Of a DNA stretch of 64,000 bases, positions 8,650 to 18,538 are shown piece by piece. The notes under the pieces are model-generated. The model had not been told where the DNA came from. It saw only the letters and a list, made by a program, of their open reading frames with translations, and did no database searches. Both the position numbers and the translations under genes were made by a program. Source of the stretch: Winogradskyella vidalii (GTDB lineage Bacteria > Bacteroidota > Bacteroidia > Flavobacteriales > Flavobacteriaceae). Where the stretch lies: assembly GCF_013403955.1 (NCBI RefSeq), contig NZ_JABFDG010000005.1:303492-367491 (forward strand), read 5' to 3'. How positions within the stretch are numbered: position 1 is the stretch's first letter; each line of letters begins with the position of its first letter.

Positions 8650-11310
8650 ATGGCAGAAGAACATGAAGAGTTATTAAATGAAGAGAGCGGTAACCACGAA
8701 ACCATAACTAAGGTTACCGGAATGTACAAAGAGTGGTTTTTAGATTATGCCTCTTATGTAATCTTAGAACGTGCTGTACCTGCAATTGAGGATGGTTTTA
8801 AGCCTGTGCAACGCCGTATAATGCACTCCATGAAGGATTTAGATGACGGTCGCTACAATAAAGTAGCAAATATTGTTGGTCACACCATGCAATATCACCC
8901 TCATGGTGATGCGAGTATTGCTGATGCGATGGTGCAAATTGGTCAGAAAGATTTACTGATTGATACTCAAGGAAACTGGGGGAATATTTTAACAGGTGAC
9001 CGTGCAGCAGCATCACGTTATATTGAAGCGCGACTTTCTAAATTTGCATTAGATGTTGTTTATAATCCTAAAATTACCGAATGGCAAGCATCGTATGACG
9101 GCAGACGAAAAGAGCCTATTAATTTGCCCGTAATGTTTCCTTTGCTTTTGGCACAAGGAGGCGAAGGTATTGCGGTGGGTTTATCGACAAAAATTTTGCC
9201 TCATAATTTTATAGAGCTGATTGAAGCTTCTGTAAAGCACTTAAATGGGAAGCGTTTTACGCTTTTACCAGATTTTCCTACAGCTGGTGTTGCTGATTTT
9301 ACTAATTATAACGATGGTATGCGAGGAGGGAAAGTTAGAGTACGTGCTCAAATTTCCCAGCGTGATAAAAATACTTTAGTTATTACAGAAATCCCTTACG
9401 GAACAACAACATCTTCACTCATAGATTCTATACTGAAGGCTAATGATAAAGGGAAAATTAAGATTAAAAAAATTGAAGATAATACCGCTGCAGATGTTGA
9501 AATATTAATTCATTTACCTTCAGGATTATCACCCGACAAAACGATTGATGCTTTGTATGCTTTTACCAATTGCGAAACCTCTATATCACCTTTAGGTTGT
9601 GTTATTGAAGATAACAAGCCTTATTTTGTGGGAGTCACAGAAATGCTTCGTCGTTCAACTGATAATACGGTTCAGCTTCTCAAAAACGAACTAGAAATAA
9701 AACTTGGGGAGTATGAAGAACAGTGGCATTTTGCATCCTTAGAGCGTATTTTTATTGAAAATAGAATTTACCGTGATATTGAAGAAGAAGAGACTTGGGA
9801 TGGTGTAATTAGTGCGATTGATAAAGGGCTTCAGCCTCACATACAACACTTAAAGCGTAAGATTACCGTTGAAGATATTACCCGCTTAACTGAAATTAGA
9901 ATTAAGCGTATTTCTAAGTTTGATATTGATAAAGCACAACAAAAAATAGATGCTTTAGAAGATCAGATAGCTGAAGTAAAACATCACTTAGCTAATCTAA
10001 TTGACTATGCGATAGCGTATTTTGAACGTTTGAAAAAAGAATACGGTGAAGGAAAAGAGCGCAAAACAGAGATTAGAATTTTTGATGATGTAGATGCTAC
10101 AAAAGTTGTCATTAGAAATACAAAACTTTATGTTAATAGGGAGGAAGGTTTTATTGGGACTTCGTTAAGACGTGATGAGTATGTAGGAGACTGTAGTGAT
10201 ATTGATGATATTATTTGCTTTACTAACGAAGGCAAAATGATGGTCACTAAAGTAGATACAAAAACGTTCATAGGTAAAAATATTATTCACGTTGCAGTTT
10301 TCAAAAAGAAAGACAAACGAACTATTTATAACATGATTTATCGTGATGGTAAAAAAGGGCCTTCGTATGTTAAGCGTTTTGCGGTTACGAGTATGACTAG
10401 GGATCGTGAATACGATTTAACTAACGGTACAAAAGGGTCTTCGTTATGGTATTTTTCAGCTAATCCTAATGGAGAAGCAGAGGTAGTAACTATCATGTTG
10501 CGTAATGTAGGTAGTATTAAAAAATTGAAATGGGATCTAGACTTTGCAGATATCTTAATTAAAGGTCGGACTTCAAAAGGAAATACTGTTACTAAATATG
10601 CGATAAAACGTGTAGAGCTGAAAGAAAAAGGGGTTTCTACGTTGAAGCCTCGTAAAATATGGTTTGATGATACGGTGAGACGATTAAATGTTGATGGTAG
10701 AGGTGATTTAATAGGTGAGTTTAGAGGTGAAGACCGTTTGCTTGTTGTGAGTCAATCTGGGCGTGTAAAAACTATTATTCCAGAATTGACAGCGCATTTT
10801 GAAGATGACATGATTATTTTAGAAAAATGGATTCCTAAAAAACCATTATCAGCAATTTATTATGATGGTGAAAAAGAACGTTACTATGTAAAGCGTTTCT
10901 TAATAGAGCAGGAGGGTAAAGAGGATGATTTTATATCGGATCATCCTGACTCGCAATTAGAAATTGTTTCTACAGATTGGAGGCCAATGGCAGAAGTGGA
11001 ATTCACTAAAGAAAGAGGTAAGGACCGTAAGCCAAACATGGAGGTTAATCTTGAAGAATTTATTTCGGTAAAGGGGATTACAGCACAAGGAAATCAATTA
11101 ACTAGAGATAAAATAAATCAAGTAAGTTTGCTAGAATCGTTACCTTACGAAGCACCAGATGAAGTGCATGCTGATGAGTTAGAAGTTGTTGATGAGGAAA
11201 CTGTTGATACTCCATCTCAAGATAGTGCATCATCTAATACTGATACTTCATCTGAAAGGGATAAAGATGATACCGAGTTGAGTGGTGATGGTCAAGGCTC
11301 GCTTTTTTAA
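8650..11310 (+). CDS. parC: DNA topoisomerase IV subunit A (ParC)
   Basis: This is the DNA cleavage/rejoining subunit that partners ParE. The winged-helix domain has the quinolone-resistance region around HPHGDASIADAM, and the catalytic Tyr is about residue 124 in AAASRYIEARLS. The tower and coiled-coil gate follow (DKAQQKIDALEDQIAEVKHHLANL). The C-terminal ~350 residues form beta-pinwheel blades. The protein ends in an acidic Asp/Ser/Thr-rich tail (about residues 840-886) of low complexity. At 886 residues it is longer than the ~750 of E. coli ParC, as is usual in Bacteroidota. Its end overlaps the end of the convergent SGNH gene by 4 bases. Confidence 0.96.
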   Translation: MAEEHEELLNEESGNHETITKVTGMYKEWFLDYASYVILERAVPAIEDGFKPVQRRIMHSMKDLDDGRYNKVANIVGHTMQYHPHGDASIADAMVQIGQKDLLIDTQGNWGNILTGDRAAASRYIEARLSKFALDVVYNPKITEWQASYDGRRKEPINLPVMFPLLLAQGGEGIAVGLSTKILPHNFIELIEASVKHLNGKRFTLLPDFPTAGVADFTNYNDGMRGGKVRVRAQISQRDKNTLVITEIPYGTTTSSLIDSILKANDKGKIKIKKIEDNTAADVEILIHLPSGLSPDKTIDALYAFTNCETSISPLGCVIEDNKPYFVGVTEMLRRSTDNTVQLLKNELEIKLGEYEEQWHFASLERIFIENRIYRDIEEEETWDGVISAIDKGLQPHIQHLKRKITVEDITRLTEIRIKRISKFDIDKAQQKIDALEDQIAEVKHHLANLIDYAIAYFERLKKEYGEGKERKTEIRIFDDVDATKVVIRNTKLYVNREEGFIGTSLRRDEYVGDCSDIDDIICFTNEGKMMVTKVDTKTFIGKNIIHVAVFKKKDKRTIYNMIYRDGKKGPSYVKRFAVTSMTRDREYDLTNGTKGSSLWYFSANPNGEAEVVTIMLRNVGSIKKLKWDLDFADILIKGRTSKGNTVTKYAIKRVELKEKGVSTLKPRKIWFDDTVRRLNVDGRGDLIGEFRGEDRLLVVSQSGRVKTIIPELTAHFEDDMIILEKWIPKKPLSAIYYDGEKERYYVKRFLIEQEGKEDDFISDHPDSQLEIVSTDWRPMAEVEFTKERGKDRKPNMEVNLEEFISVKGITAQGNQLTRDKINQVSLLESLPYEAPDEVHADELEVVDEETVDTPSQDSASSNTDTSSERDKDDTELSGDGQGSLF

Positions 11311-12253
11311 ATATTAGAAGTTTTGAACTTTTCTAATAAATGCTTAGAAAAAGCTTCTACACCTTTTTTAGACATGTGTGTAGCGTCTTTCCAATAGGAA
11401 TTGTTATTAGTGTTTTTATATAAATTTGTGAAATCCCAATAATTTAGTCCTAATTCTTGCATTAAATTACTGAGTTTTATGTTGTCAGTGTTACAATTAT
11501 CATTGTACATAGGAGAAGTGACAAATAAAAATGTTTTGTCAGGTGATTTTTCAACGAAGTTTTTAATTGTTTTTAAATAGTCTAGAGCTATAGGGTTTAT
11601 AGTATGGTTATCTGTGCATTCTGTGTTAATGTGTATAGATTTAGATAGAGTTAAATCTCTCGTTTCTTTGTTAGATTCATTGACGGGAATAGGATCGTAT
11701 CCATTGTAGGCTTTGTAGTTATAGCTTGGTTTAAAATAATTTTTAATAATACCGATAGCGCTTCCGTTGTAATTTATGCTGTAATAAAACCTCTGAAAAA
11801 CAGATAATTGTTTAGATTTATGAAGTGCCTTTGTAATTTTGTTGTCTCTTTGGTACTTGGTTTTTAACCCTCTAATATCAGCGCCATCATAGTTAATGTC
11901 AAAGAAATTCTTAGTGTCTATATGAACTAAAATGAGTTGTTTTTTAGTTTCAGGTAAGGTGTTAATTAGAGTGCTATTGTATGCAATGTCTACACAATCT
12001 ACACCCATATTGAAGCTGTTTTTACTAAATAAGTCAACATTGATATGTCTATTTGCCCTTGAATTTCCAAACACCAGAAAATCGGTATTATCTTTCAAAG
12101 CCAAGAAGTGATTTAATTTGCCAATAGCTTGGCCTGTCATTACTTTATCACTACTTTATTTAAGCTAAAGAATGCTAACTTGTCTATTCCATAACTAATT
12201 AATAGTATGAGGCTAGTGATTTTTAAGAGTTTCTTTAGAGTTTCTAGATTCAT
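11307..12253 (-). pseudogene. SGNH-hydrolase-like acyltransferase partner of MBOAT, frameshifted
   Basis: The intact part (277 codons from 12140 down) carries the SGNH block I FLVFGNSRANRH and the block V DATHMSKKGVEAF with catalytic Asp/His. These are features of AlgX/DltD-like periplasmic partners of MBOAT acyltransferases. The natural start is probably the ATG at 12251-12253: it encodes a TM anchor (MNLETLKKLLKITSLILLIS) that runs out of frame at about 12150. The downstream frame continues as SSDKVMTGQAIGKLNHF. One base change in length would restore a ~315-residue membrane-anchored protein. It lies directly after the MBOAT gene, so the two form one surface O-acylation unit, which appears inactive unless the base call is wrong. 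Confidence 0.7.
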
Positions 12254-12256
12254 ATT

Positions 12257-13665
12257 CTAAAATTGGAAATAAATAAAGTTTTCAGCTGTTGAGTAGAATA
12301 AGCATAGTATTAAAATAATAACAGATACAATTATCGAAAGCTTTAAAATACTAAATCGAACACCATATTCTTCTAGTGTTGTATTAGATCTAAATATTTT
12401 TAAGTCTATTAAGATGCCTATTGCAAGGAGGAAAAGGGCATTTATAAAAGTGTTGATGTTTCCGATAAACAAAGAATCATAATTAAAGCTGAAAATTTCA
12501 GTTAAAATTGTTGATGCGGAATGGAAGTTTGGGGCTCTAAAGAATACCCAAGCAATAAGTACTACTATAAAAGTGTATATATATCCTAGGTTATTGAAGG
12601 TTTTAATTTTAAAAGTTGAAAATGTGTATTTTTCCAAACTTAAAAATAAACCATGAATTCCTCCCCATATAACAAAGTTCCATGAGCTACCATGCCAAAG
12701 ACCGCCGATAAGCATTGTTAATAATAGGTTGCGATAGGTGATAACAATGCCTTTTCTATTTCCGCCTAGGGAGATGTATAGGTAGTCTCGCAACCAGAAG
12801 GAAAGTGACATGTGCCATCGCCGCCAAAATTCAGTTAACGTTTTTGAGAAATATGGAAAATTAAAATTCCTATTAAAATTAAATCCAAAGAGCTTTGCGC
12901 TACCAATTGCAATGTCTGAATAGCCAGAAAAATCAAAATAAATCTGAAAAGCATAAAAAATAGTAGCTATCAAAAGTGTTGTGCTGTTGTGTATTTCATA
13001 ATTCCCGTAGACAGAATCTACGTAAACGCCTAAGTTGTCTGCTATATCTACTTTTCTAAATAAACCAATAAAGATTTGAAAAACATCTGTTTTTAATAGT
13101 GTTGTATTGAGGTTTCGTTTTTTTTCAATTTGAGGCATTAAATTAGAGGCACGTTCAATTGGTCCTGCTACTAACTGAGGAAACAAACTAACAAACGTAA
13201 AAAAACCAACAATATCTCTACTTGCTTTTATTTGGTTCCTGTAGATGTCTATGCTGTAACTCAAAGTTTGAAAGGTGTAAAAACTAATGCCAACAGGTAG
13301 AATTATATTTAAGGTCAAGTCATTGACTTGCCAACCTATCGAAGACATCGTACTGGCAAAGGAATCTGCAAAGAAGTTATAGTACTTAAAAATACCGAGC
13401 AGACCTAGGTTAGAGCAAAGACTAGCTAATAGCCAGTTTTTTTGTGTTTTTCACTAATAGCATCTTCAATCTTTTGGCCTACATAATAATCTAGAAATGA
13501 GCTAAAAATTATAAGTGATAGAAAACGATAATCCCACCAACCGTAAAAAACATAACTAGAGATAAGTAATAAAATATTTTGCTTTTTATAGCTATCTTTT
13601 AGTATCCAATACCCGATAAAGACTAAGGGTAAAAAAACAAGATATTCTATGGAGTTAAAAAGCAT
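12257..13665 (-). pseudogene. MBOAT-family membrane O-acyltransferase (AlgI/DltB-like), frameshifted in a poly-A run
   Basis: The N-terminal fragment (13665 down to 13426) reads MLFNSIEYLVFLPLVFIGYW, the standard start of AlgI-like MBOAT proteins. It ends prematurely at KHKKTGY. Shifting frame in a run of seven A (13437-13443, minus strand) restores KHKKNWLLASLCSNLGLLGIFKYYNFF and joins the long C-terminal part. That part contains LPVGISFYTFQTLSYSIDIYR, QIYFDFSGYSDIAIG, FWRRWHMSLSFWLRDYLYI and the catalytic-His region MLIGGLWHGSSWNFVIWG. Apart from one missing base the gene is full length (~470 residues). It may be a true pseudogene, a slippage-controlled phase-variable gene, or a sequencing error in the homopolymer. 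Confidence 0.8.
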
Positions 13666-13968
13666 TAAATAAATGTTTTAAGAACTGAGTTGGTTTGAAA
13701 ACAATATTAATATTCTTGAAATATAGTGAATCCAATTTCCGGTAGCCAAATAAGTAATGTGATTTTAGTTAAGCGGATTAAAATAAACGTTCTATAGCTT
13801 TAGGTAATTTAAAATTATAGGTGATTTGATTTTTATTCCTCATTAGCTTTTACTGTTTAAGTCACTAAATAAAAGCATTATAACGCGAATTTTAAAATTG
13901 GGTTAAAATAAATAATGCTGTACTGAATTCTGTGCCGCTAAATAAAGATGGTGCTATTAATAGAATAG
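13666..13968. other. intergenic region, nothing recognised
   Basis: About 300 AT-rich bases between the start of the MBOAT gene and the end of the small lipoprotein gene. I see no open frame of useful length, no strong hairpin with a T-run, and no repeat shared with the rest of the window. It should hold the promoter of the MBOAT/SGNH unit. Confidence 0.5.
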
Positions 13969-14355
13969 CTAGTCAATTTTTACAGCTGTACCTTTTTCAA
14001 CATTTAAGGGTTTGTTGGGACGCTTAACTGCGAGCTTATATTCAAAGGTATAACTATCTTTAGTAGTTGATAGAATTTTCATGTGAATAGCGTCTTTTTC
14101 TGAATTGCTAGTAGGGTGAAGTTTCTTAAGTATAAATTCACAATCATTAATCCAGCGTATAGAAGAGGTGTCAGCCGTTGCTTCATGGTAATCAATATTG
14201 TAATCTTCAGTTCTTTTAAACTTGCTAGTTTGTTCTTTTCCGTCTATAGTGTAGGTAAACTCAAAAGTTCCTGTTTTAAAATCTGTACAGTCGCGTTCAA
14301 TTGAATAACAACTCGATAATAGTGTTAAAGTTAATAGTGCGGAAATTAGCTTCAT
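13969..14355 (-). CDS. small lipoprotein, 128 aa
   Basis: The start at 14353-14355 gives a lipoprotein signal (MKLISALLTLTLLSSCYSIER) with lipobox Cys at residue 16. The frame is open farther upstream but those codons are the shadow of the XRE gene. The mature part reads RDCTDFKTGTFEFTYTIDG and SSIRWINDCEFILKKLHP. Proteins of this kind are widespread in flavobacteria and, as I recall, often carry the misleading name 'DNA topoisomerase IV' because they sit near parC; nothing here is topoisomerase-like. Two Cys besides the lipobox could form a disulphide. It lies 40 bases after the XRE regulator on the same strand, probably in one operon. Confidence 0.75.
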   Translation of the reverse strand: MKLISALLTLTLLSSCYSIERDCTDFKTGTFEFTYTIDGKEQTSKFKRTEDYNIDYHEATADTSSIRWINDCEFILKKLHPTSNSEKDAIHMKILSTTKDSYTFEYKLAVKRPNKPLNVEKGTAVKID

Positions 14356-14395
14356 TTTAGTCTTTTTACAAAGGTAATCAATCGTGTAATTAATA

Positions 14396-14782
14396 TTAAG
14401 GGTTATAACTTTTAAAAGTACCGTCTTTGTAAAAAATAACAATTTTATCAATTTCAGAATTTGATTCGGTTTTAGTTGTAGGAACAGGATTTGAAACTTG
14501 TGGTTTTGTTTTTGTTTCTGTTTGGTTTGAATTTGGAGATTCTGAAATTTTATGATCTCGAGGAAAATTTCCCTTGCCATTCATCAACCAATATAATTCT
14601 ACTTCAGGATAGGTGTGAAGTACCTTCATTACAAAGTCTAAACTTGGTTTATTACGGCCACTTAAAACATGTGAAATACTTGAGCGTTGCACACCGACTT
14701 TTTCTGCAAAACTAGAAGCTGTTTCGTTGTAGTAATCAATAACTTTTTGGAGTCTTGTTGTGAATTCGGTGGTGTTTATCAT
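14396..14782 (-). CDS. XRE-family helix-turn-helix regulator, 128 aa
   Basis: Residues 5-70 form an HTH_3/XRE domain: TTEFTTRLQKVIDYYN, then SFAEKVGVQRSSISHVLSGRNKPSLDFVMKVL, with the recognition helix at RSSISHVLSG. A short linker rich in Asn/Thr/Pro/Lys leads to a conserved tail DKIVIFYKDGTFKSYNP, probably for oligomerisation. It is divergent from the M14 peptidase gene, and four TTACA-type palindromes lie in the gap between them, so autoregulation and control of the neighbour are likely. A small lipoprotein gene follows 40 bases downstream. Confidence 0.88.
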   Translation of the reverse strand: MINTTEFTTRLQKVIDYYNETASSFAEKVGVQRSSISHVLSGRNKPSLDFVMKVLHTYPEVELYWLMNGKGNFPRDHKISESPNSNQTETKTKPQVSNPVPTTKTESNSEIDKIVIFYKDGTFKSYNP

Positions 14783-14804
14783 TGTAAACTATAGGGTTGA
14801 ACAT

Positions 14805-15075
14805 TAGGTGTTACAAATGTAATAAATAGTATTGAGACTATGAATATAAATCACCTAACATTACAAATACACATAAACAATTAGTTTAGATAATATTTTT
14901 AAATAACTGATTTATAATATTTTGTTGGTTATTTTTTAAAGTGTTTGAATTGTCTTTGTAAACTGATGGTGTTGTAACCATATGTTTTTTATTTGTTGTT
15001 TACGTTTGTAACAAAGTGTGAGCTTTTACTTGTTTACAAATGTAAAAAAGTAAATTGTTACATTTGTAACATTAA
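14805..15075. promoter_or_regulatory. divergent promoter region with repeated TTACAAATGTAA-type palindromes
   Basis: The 303-base gap between the XRE regulator and the carboxypeptidase gene holds several copies of one palindrome: GTTACAAATGTAAT at about 14810-14823, TTTGTAACAAA at 15005-15015, GTTTACAAATGTAAA at 15032-15046, and TTGTTACATTTGTAACA at 15055-15071. Spacing and symmetry (TTACAnnTGTAA) fit an operator for a dimeric HTH protein. The last copies lie just before the peptidase start at 15086, so binding there would block its transcription or translation initiation region. The assignment to this XRE protein is inference from position. Confidence 0.6.
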
Positions 15076-15085
15076 ATTAAGTGGT

Positions 15086-16231
15086 ATGAATATAGAACTT
15101 TTAAACAGCGTATTTTCTTCTGATAAAGCTTCAGATTTGCAAGGTCGTTATATTACCAATTCTCACATAGAAAAGTGTTTTGATGCGTTTTCTAAAACTA
15201 GAATTTCAACACTTGGACATTCTGTTGAAGGTCGTCCTATTTATAGTTTTAAATTTGGTCACGGTCTTAAAAAAGTATTAATATGGTCGCAGATGCATGG
15301 CAATGAATCAACATCGACTAAAGCACTTTTTGATTGTTTTAATCTCTTTGAAGGTGAAAATGATATCATAAAACACATTTTAGAGCAATGTACTTTATTG
15401 GTTATTCCTATTTTAAATCCAGATGGTGCTGAACGCTATACGCGTATTAATGCGAATAAAGTCGATTTAAATAGAGACGCTCAAGATTTGTCGCAGCCAG
15501 AAAGTAAAGTTCTGAGACAAGCTTATAATGACTTTGAGCCTGATTATTGCTTTAATCTTCATGGGCAACGAACTATTTTTAGCGCAGGGGAAACTAATGC
15601 TGTAGCGACACTTTCTTTTTTATCACCTGCACAAGATGAAAGCCGCTCGTTAACGGCTAATAGAAAGTCTGCAATGGCAATTATTGCTGCAATTAATGAT
15701 TTGGTGCAAAATGAAATTCCTGGAGCTGTAGGGCGCTATGATGATGGTTTTAACTTAAACTGCGTAGGTGATACATTTCAAAATTTTGGTGTACCGACCT
15801 TATTGTATGAGGCGGGTCATTATTCTAATGACTATAGTAGGGAAGAAGTGCGACGTTTTATGTTTATAGCTATCTTAAAAGGGCTTGATGCTATTGCTTT
15901 GGGAGTCGATAATAGTGGTTATGATGCTTATTTTACGATACCAGAGAACTCTAAATGTTTTTATGATATTATTTTACGAAATGTTAAATTAAAGGAATCT
16001 GAATCGGATCTCACAGATGTCGGAATTCAATTTGAAGAAATTTTAGTGGGAAATGAGGTAGAATTTATTCCTAAAATTGCTGCAATTTCAAAATTAAATC
16101 AGAAATATGGGCATCGAGAAATTGATGCTGAAGGTCAAATTTTAGCTAAGAAAGAAAATTCCGACCTAAATATAGGCGTCGAAATCGATTTCGTAATGCT
16201 AAAAAATGAAAGAATCTTGCTGAAACCTTGA
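15086..16231 (+). CDS. M14-family zinc carboxypeptidase
   Basis: Zinc ligands are visible: HxxE in WSQMHGNESTST, and the third His in FNLHGQRTIF. The substrate-binding NxR stands in DLNRDAQ after NPDGAERYTRINANK, and the catalytic Glu is in TLLYEAGHYSND. The start chosen is the ATG at 15086 (MNIELLNSVF); the frame is open upstream to 14993, but that stretch is the operator-rich leader. The protein has 381 residues and no signal peptide, so it is probably cytoplasmic and may act on cell-wall or small peptides. It faces the XRE regulator gene. Confidence 0.88.
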   Translation: MNIELLNSVFSSDKASDLQGRYITNSHIEKCFDAFSKTRISTLGHSVEGRPIYSFKFGHGLKKVLIWSQMHGNESTSTKALFDCFNLFEGENDIIKHILEQCTLLVIPILNPDGAERYTRINANKVDLNRDAQDLSQPESKVLRQAYNDFEPDYCFNLHGQRTIFSAGETNAVATLSFLSPAQDESRSLTANRKSAMAIIAAINDLVQNEIPGAVGRYDDGFNLNCVGDTFQNFGVPTLLYEAGHYSNDYSREEVRRFMFIAILKGLDAIALGVDNSGYDAYFTIPENSKCFYDIILRNVKLKESESDLTDVGIQFEEILVGNEVEFIPKIAAISKLNQKYGHREIDAEGQILAKKENSDLNIGVEIDFVMLKNERILLKP

Positions 16232-16305
16232 AATAATTCAATTAAAATACATAATTCCTAATGTAAATGTTCTATTTTTGCATTTACTTTAAAGATAATA
16301 AGATT

Positions 16306-16785
16306 ATGGCAAAATTTAAATTAGATGAGGTTGATCACCAAATCCTCGACATGCTCATCGATAATACACGAATCCCTTTTACAGATATCGCAAAGAAATT
16401 GTTGATTTCTGCAGGAACTGTTCATGTGCGTGTGAAAAAAATGGAAGAAGCTGGTATTATAATGGGATCGTCCCTGACATTAAATTACCAAAAGTTAGAT
16501 TATACATTTATAGCTTATGTAGGTGTTTTTCTTCAAAATACCTCGCAAACTAAGTTTGTTTTAGAGCGTATTACGCATATTCCTTATGTGACTGTCGCGC
16601 ATATCACTACAGGTAAGTTTAATATCTTTTGTAAGATAAGAGCTAAAGATACTATGCATGCTAAGGAGATTATTTTTATGTTAGATGATATTGATGGTGT
16701 CTATAGAACTGAAACAATGATTTCTTTAGAAGAAAGTTTAAATGATAAAAAACGTTTGATGCATACCATTTTTAATGAGTTGTAA
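16306..16785 (+). CDS. Lrp/AsnC-family transcriptional regulator
   Basis: The N-terminal winged HTH reads LDEVDHQILDMLIDNTRIPFTDIAKKLLISAGTVHVRVKKMEEAGII. The C-terminal RAM/AsnC ligand domain follows (YTFIAYVGVFLQNTS ... HITTGKFNIFCKIRAKD). The start is the ATG at 16306 (MAKFKLDEVD), the usual position in this family; an upstream Met only adds leader. At 159 residues it has normal length. The family senses amino acids and binds DNA as octamers. A clear hairpin terminator follows, so it is monocistronic. Confidence 0.92.
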   Translation: MAKFKLDEVDHQILDMLIDNTRIPFTDIAKKLLISAGTVHVRVKKMEEAGIIMGSSLTLNYQKLDYTFIAYVGVFLQNTSQTKFVLERITHIPYVTVAHITTGKFNIFCKIRAKDTMHAKEIIFMLDDIDGVYRTETMISLEESLNDKKRLMHTIFNEL

Positions 16786-16808
16786 TCAATAGTTAGAAAA
16801 CTATATAG

Positions 16809-16845
16809 AAAGCCCTTGTATAATTAATACTTAGGGCTTTTTTTA
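16809..16845 (+). terminator. Rho-independent terminator after the Lrp/AsnC gene
   Basis: The stem AAAGCCCT at about 16809-16816 pairs with AGGGCTTT at 16833-16840, with a 16-base loop, and runs straight into a T-run. It lies 24 bases after the stop codon and just ahead of the DinB gene. Confidence 0.8.
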
Positions 16846-16858
16846 TAATCCTACATTT

Positions 16859-17377
16859 ATGAACGAAAGTCTTATAAGCAAAAGTGAATACAATAGTTAT
16901 TATCAAACGTATATCGATAAAGTTAATTCTGGTATTTCTGTTGTTGAAAGTTTAAAGAAGAATTTAGACGTTGTTGTATCTTTTTACTCAGGTATCCCTA
17001 AGGCAAAGCATGATTTTTCTTATGCAGAAGGTAAGTGGACGGTAAAAGATGTTTTGCTTCATGTTATTGATACTGAGCGAATCTTTGCATATCGCGCCTT
17101 ACGAATAGCGCGCTTTGACGGTACGGCCTTACCAGGCTTTGAGCATAATGACTACGTAGAGGCTGCTAGTGCTAATCATAGAACCTTTACGAGTCTTGTA
17201 GAGGAGTATAAATCTGTTAGAGAAGCTACAATAACGTTGTTTAGTAGTTTTAGTTCTGAAGCCTTATTGCAAATAGGTGAGGCAAGTGGATTTCCTATTT
17301 CAGTTAGGGCTATTGGCTTTATAATTGTTGGACATGATCATCATCATGCCCAAATTATAAAGGAACGCTATCTTTAG
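16859..17377 (+). CDS. DinB-family (DfsB/YfiT-like) protein
   Basis: A four-helix DinB-type fold is indicated by three conserved His positions for a divalent metal: KDVLLHVIDTERIFAYRALRIAR near residue 60, and GHDHHHAQIIKERYL at the C-terminus. Length (172) is normal. The family includes metal-dependent thiol transferases (bacillithiol S-transferases) and many proteins of unknown substrate. Its stop codon overlaps the convergent aroB stop by four bases. Confidence 0.82.
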   Translation: MNESLISKSEYNSYYQTYIDKVNSGISVVESLKKNLDVVVSFYSGIPKAKHDFSYAEGKWTVKDVLLHVIDTERIFAYRALRIARFDGTALPGFEHNDYVEAASANHRTFTSLVEEYKSVREATITLFSSFSSEALLQIGEASGFPISVRAIGFIIVGHDHHHAQIIKERYL

Positions 17378-18444
17378 TTGGCGTAGTGTTCAAAAGCCTC
17401 TGAAATTAGTTCGTTGCTAACCACACAGTCTATTTTAGGTTTGCCTATAGCTTCAAGTAATACAAATTTTACAATGCCATGGCTGTTTTTCTTATCGTAT
17501 TTTAATAAATCTATAATATGGTTTTGGTCGTTTTTGGTGATGTCAACCTTAGAGAATGTTTTTAATATTCCTGTTGAAATTAATTCTAAATCTTCAGTAC
17601 TTAATCCACATACTTTTGTCGATAAATACGTTTCTAAAAGCATTCCAATAGCTACAGCCTCGCCATGAAGTAAAGGTGTTTTGTCAGCATTTTCTAAGAA
17701 GTAACTTTCAATGGCATGACCTAAAGTATGACCGAAATTCAATATTTTTCTCAGACCTTGTTCTTTTGGGTCAGAAGTCACTACTTTGTTTTTTATAACA
17801 ACAGAATCATAGATTAATTGATCTAAATCAGAGATGCTTAGTTTTTCTAAGTGTGTTAAAGTATTCCAATAAGTCTCGTCGTATATTAAGCCGTGTTTCA
17901 GCATTTCAGCAAAACCAGAAACCATTTCATTTTGTGGTAAAGTGTCTAAAAAACTAGTGTCTATAGCAACCATTTCCCCTTCATTAATCACACCGATTTG
18001 GTTTTTTAATACACCTAAATCAACGCCTGTTTTACCACCAACTGATGCATCTACCATAGCTAATAAGGATGTTGGGATATTAATATAAGTAATTCCTCGC
18101 ATATAAGTACTGGCTACAAAACCACCTAAATCGGTAACAACACCACCACCGAGATTAATTAATAAGCTATGGCGATCGGCATTATGTTCTGATAAGGCTT
18201 CCCAAACCCCTGTACAGATATCTATCGTTTTATGTTCTTCGCCATTAGGCATTTCCATAACTTCTACAGTGATATCAGAAGATTCTAGACGCTCCATAAA
18301 TTTTGGTAAGCAATAATCATGTGTATTGGTATCTACAAGAATAAAAATTATAGAAGGTTTGGCCTTTTTTATATAACTGTTTAGTGCTGTGTATACTTCA
18401 GAATTAAAATATACAGTACTATTTTTTGTTGCAATAGAATTCAT
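17374..18444 (-). CDS. aroB: 3-dehydroquinate synthase
   Basis: AroB converts DAHP to 3-dehydroquinate, step two of the shikimate pathway, using NAD and a divalent metal. NAD-binding motifs are LLINLGGGVVTDLGGFVASTYMRG (residues ~95-120) and SVGGKTGVDL. Metal ligands appear in EMLKHGLIYDE, LNFGHTLGHAIE and HGEAVAIGM. At 356 residues it is complete. It is convergent with the DinB gene and divergent from proline dehydrogenase. Confidence 0.97.
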   Translation of the reverse strand: MNSIATKNSTVYFNSEVYTALNSYIKKAKPSIIFILVDTNTHDYCLPKFMERLESSDITVEVMEMPNGEEHKTIDICTGVWEALSEHNADRHSLLINLGGGVVTDLGGFVASTYMRGITYINIPTSLLAMVDASVGGKTGVDLGVLKNQIGVINEGEMVAIDTSFLDTLPQNEMVSGFAEMLKHGLIYDETYWNTLTHLEKLSISDLDQLIYDSVVIKNKVVTSDPKEQGLRKILNFGHTLGHAIESYFLENADKTPLLHGEAVAIGMLLETYLSTKVCGLSTEDLELISTGILKTFSKVDITKNDQNHIIDLLKYDKKNSHGIVKFVLLEAIGKPKIDCVVSNELISEAFEHYAN

Positions 18445-18538
18445 TATAAATGATATAGTTTAATGGTGTGAAAATACTTCCTTTTTCAGAAAAAAGTAAA
18501 ACATATAATAAATATATTTGTGTTTATATATTTTGCTA

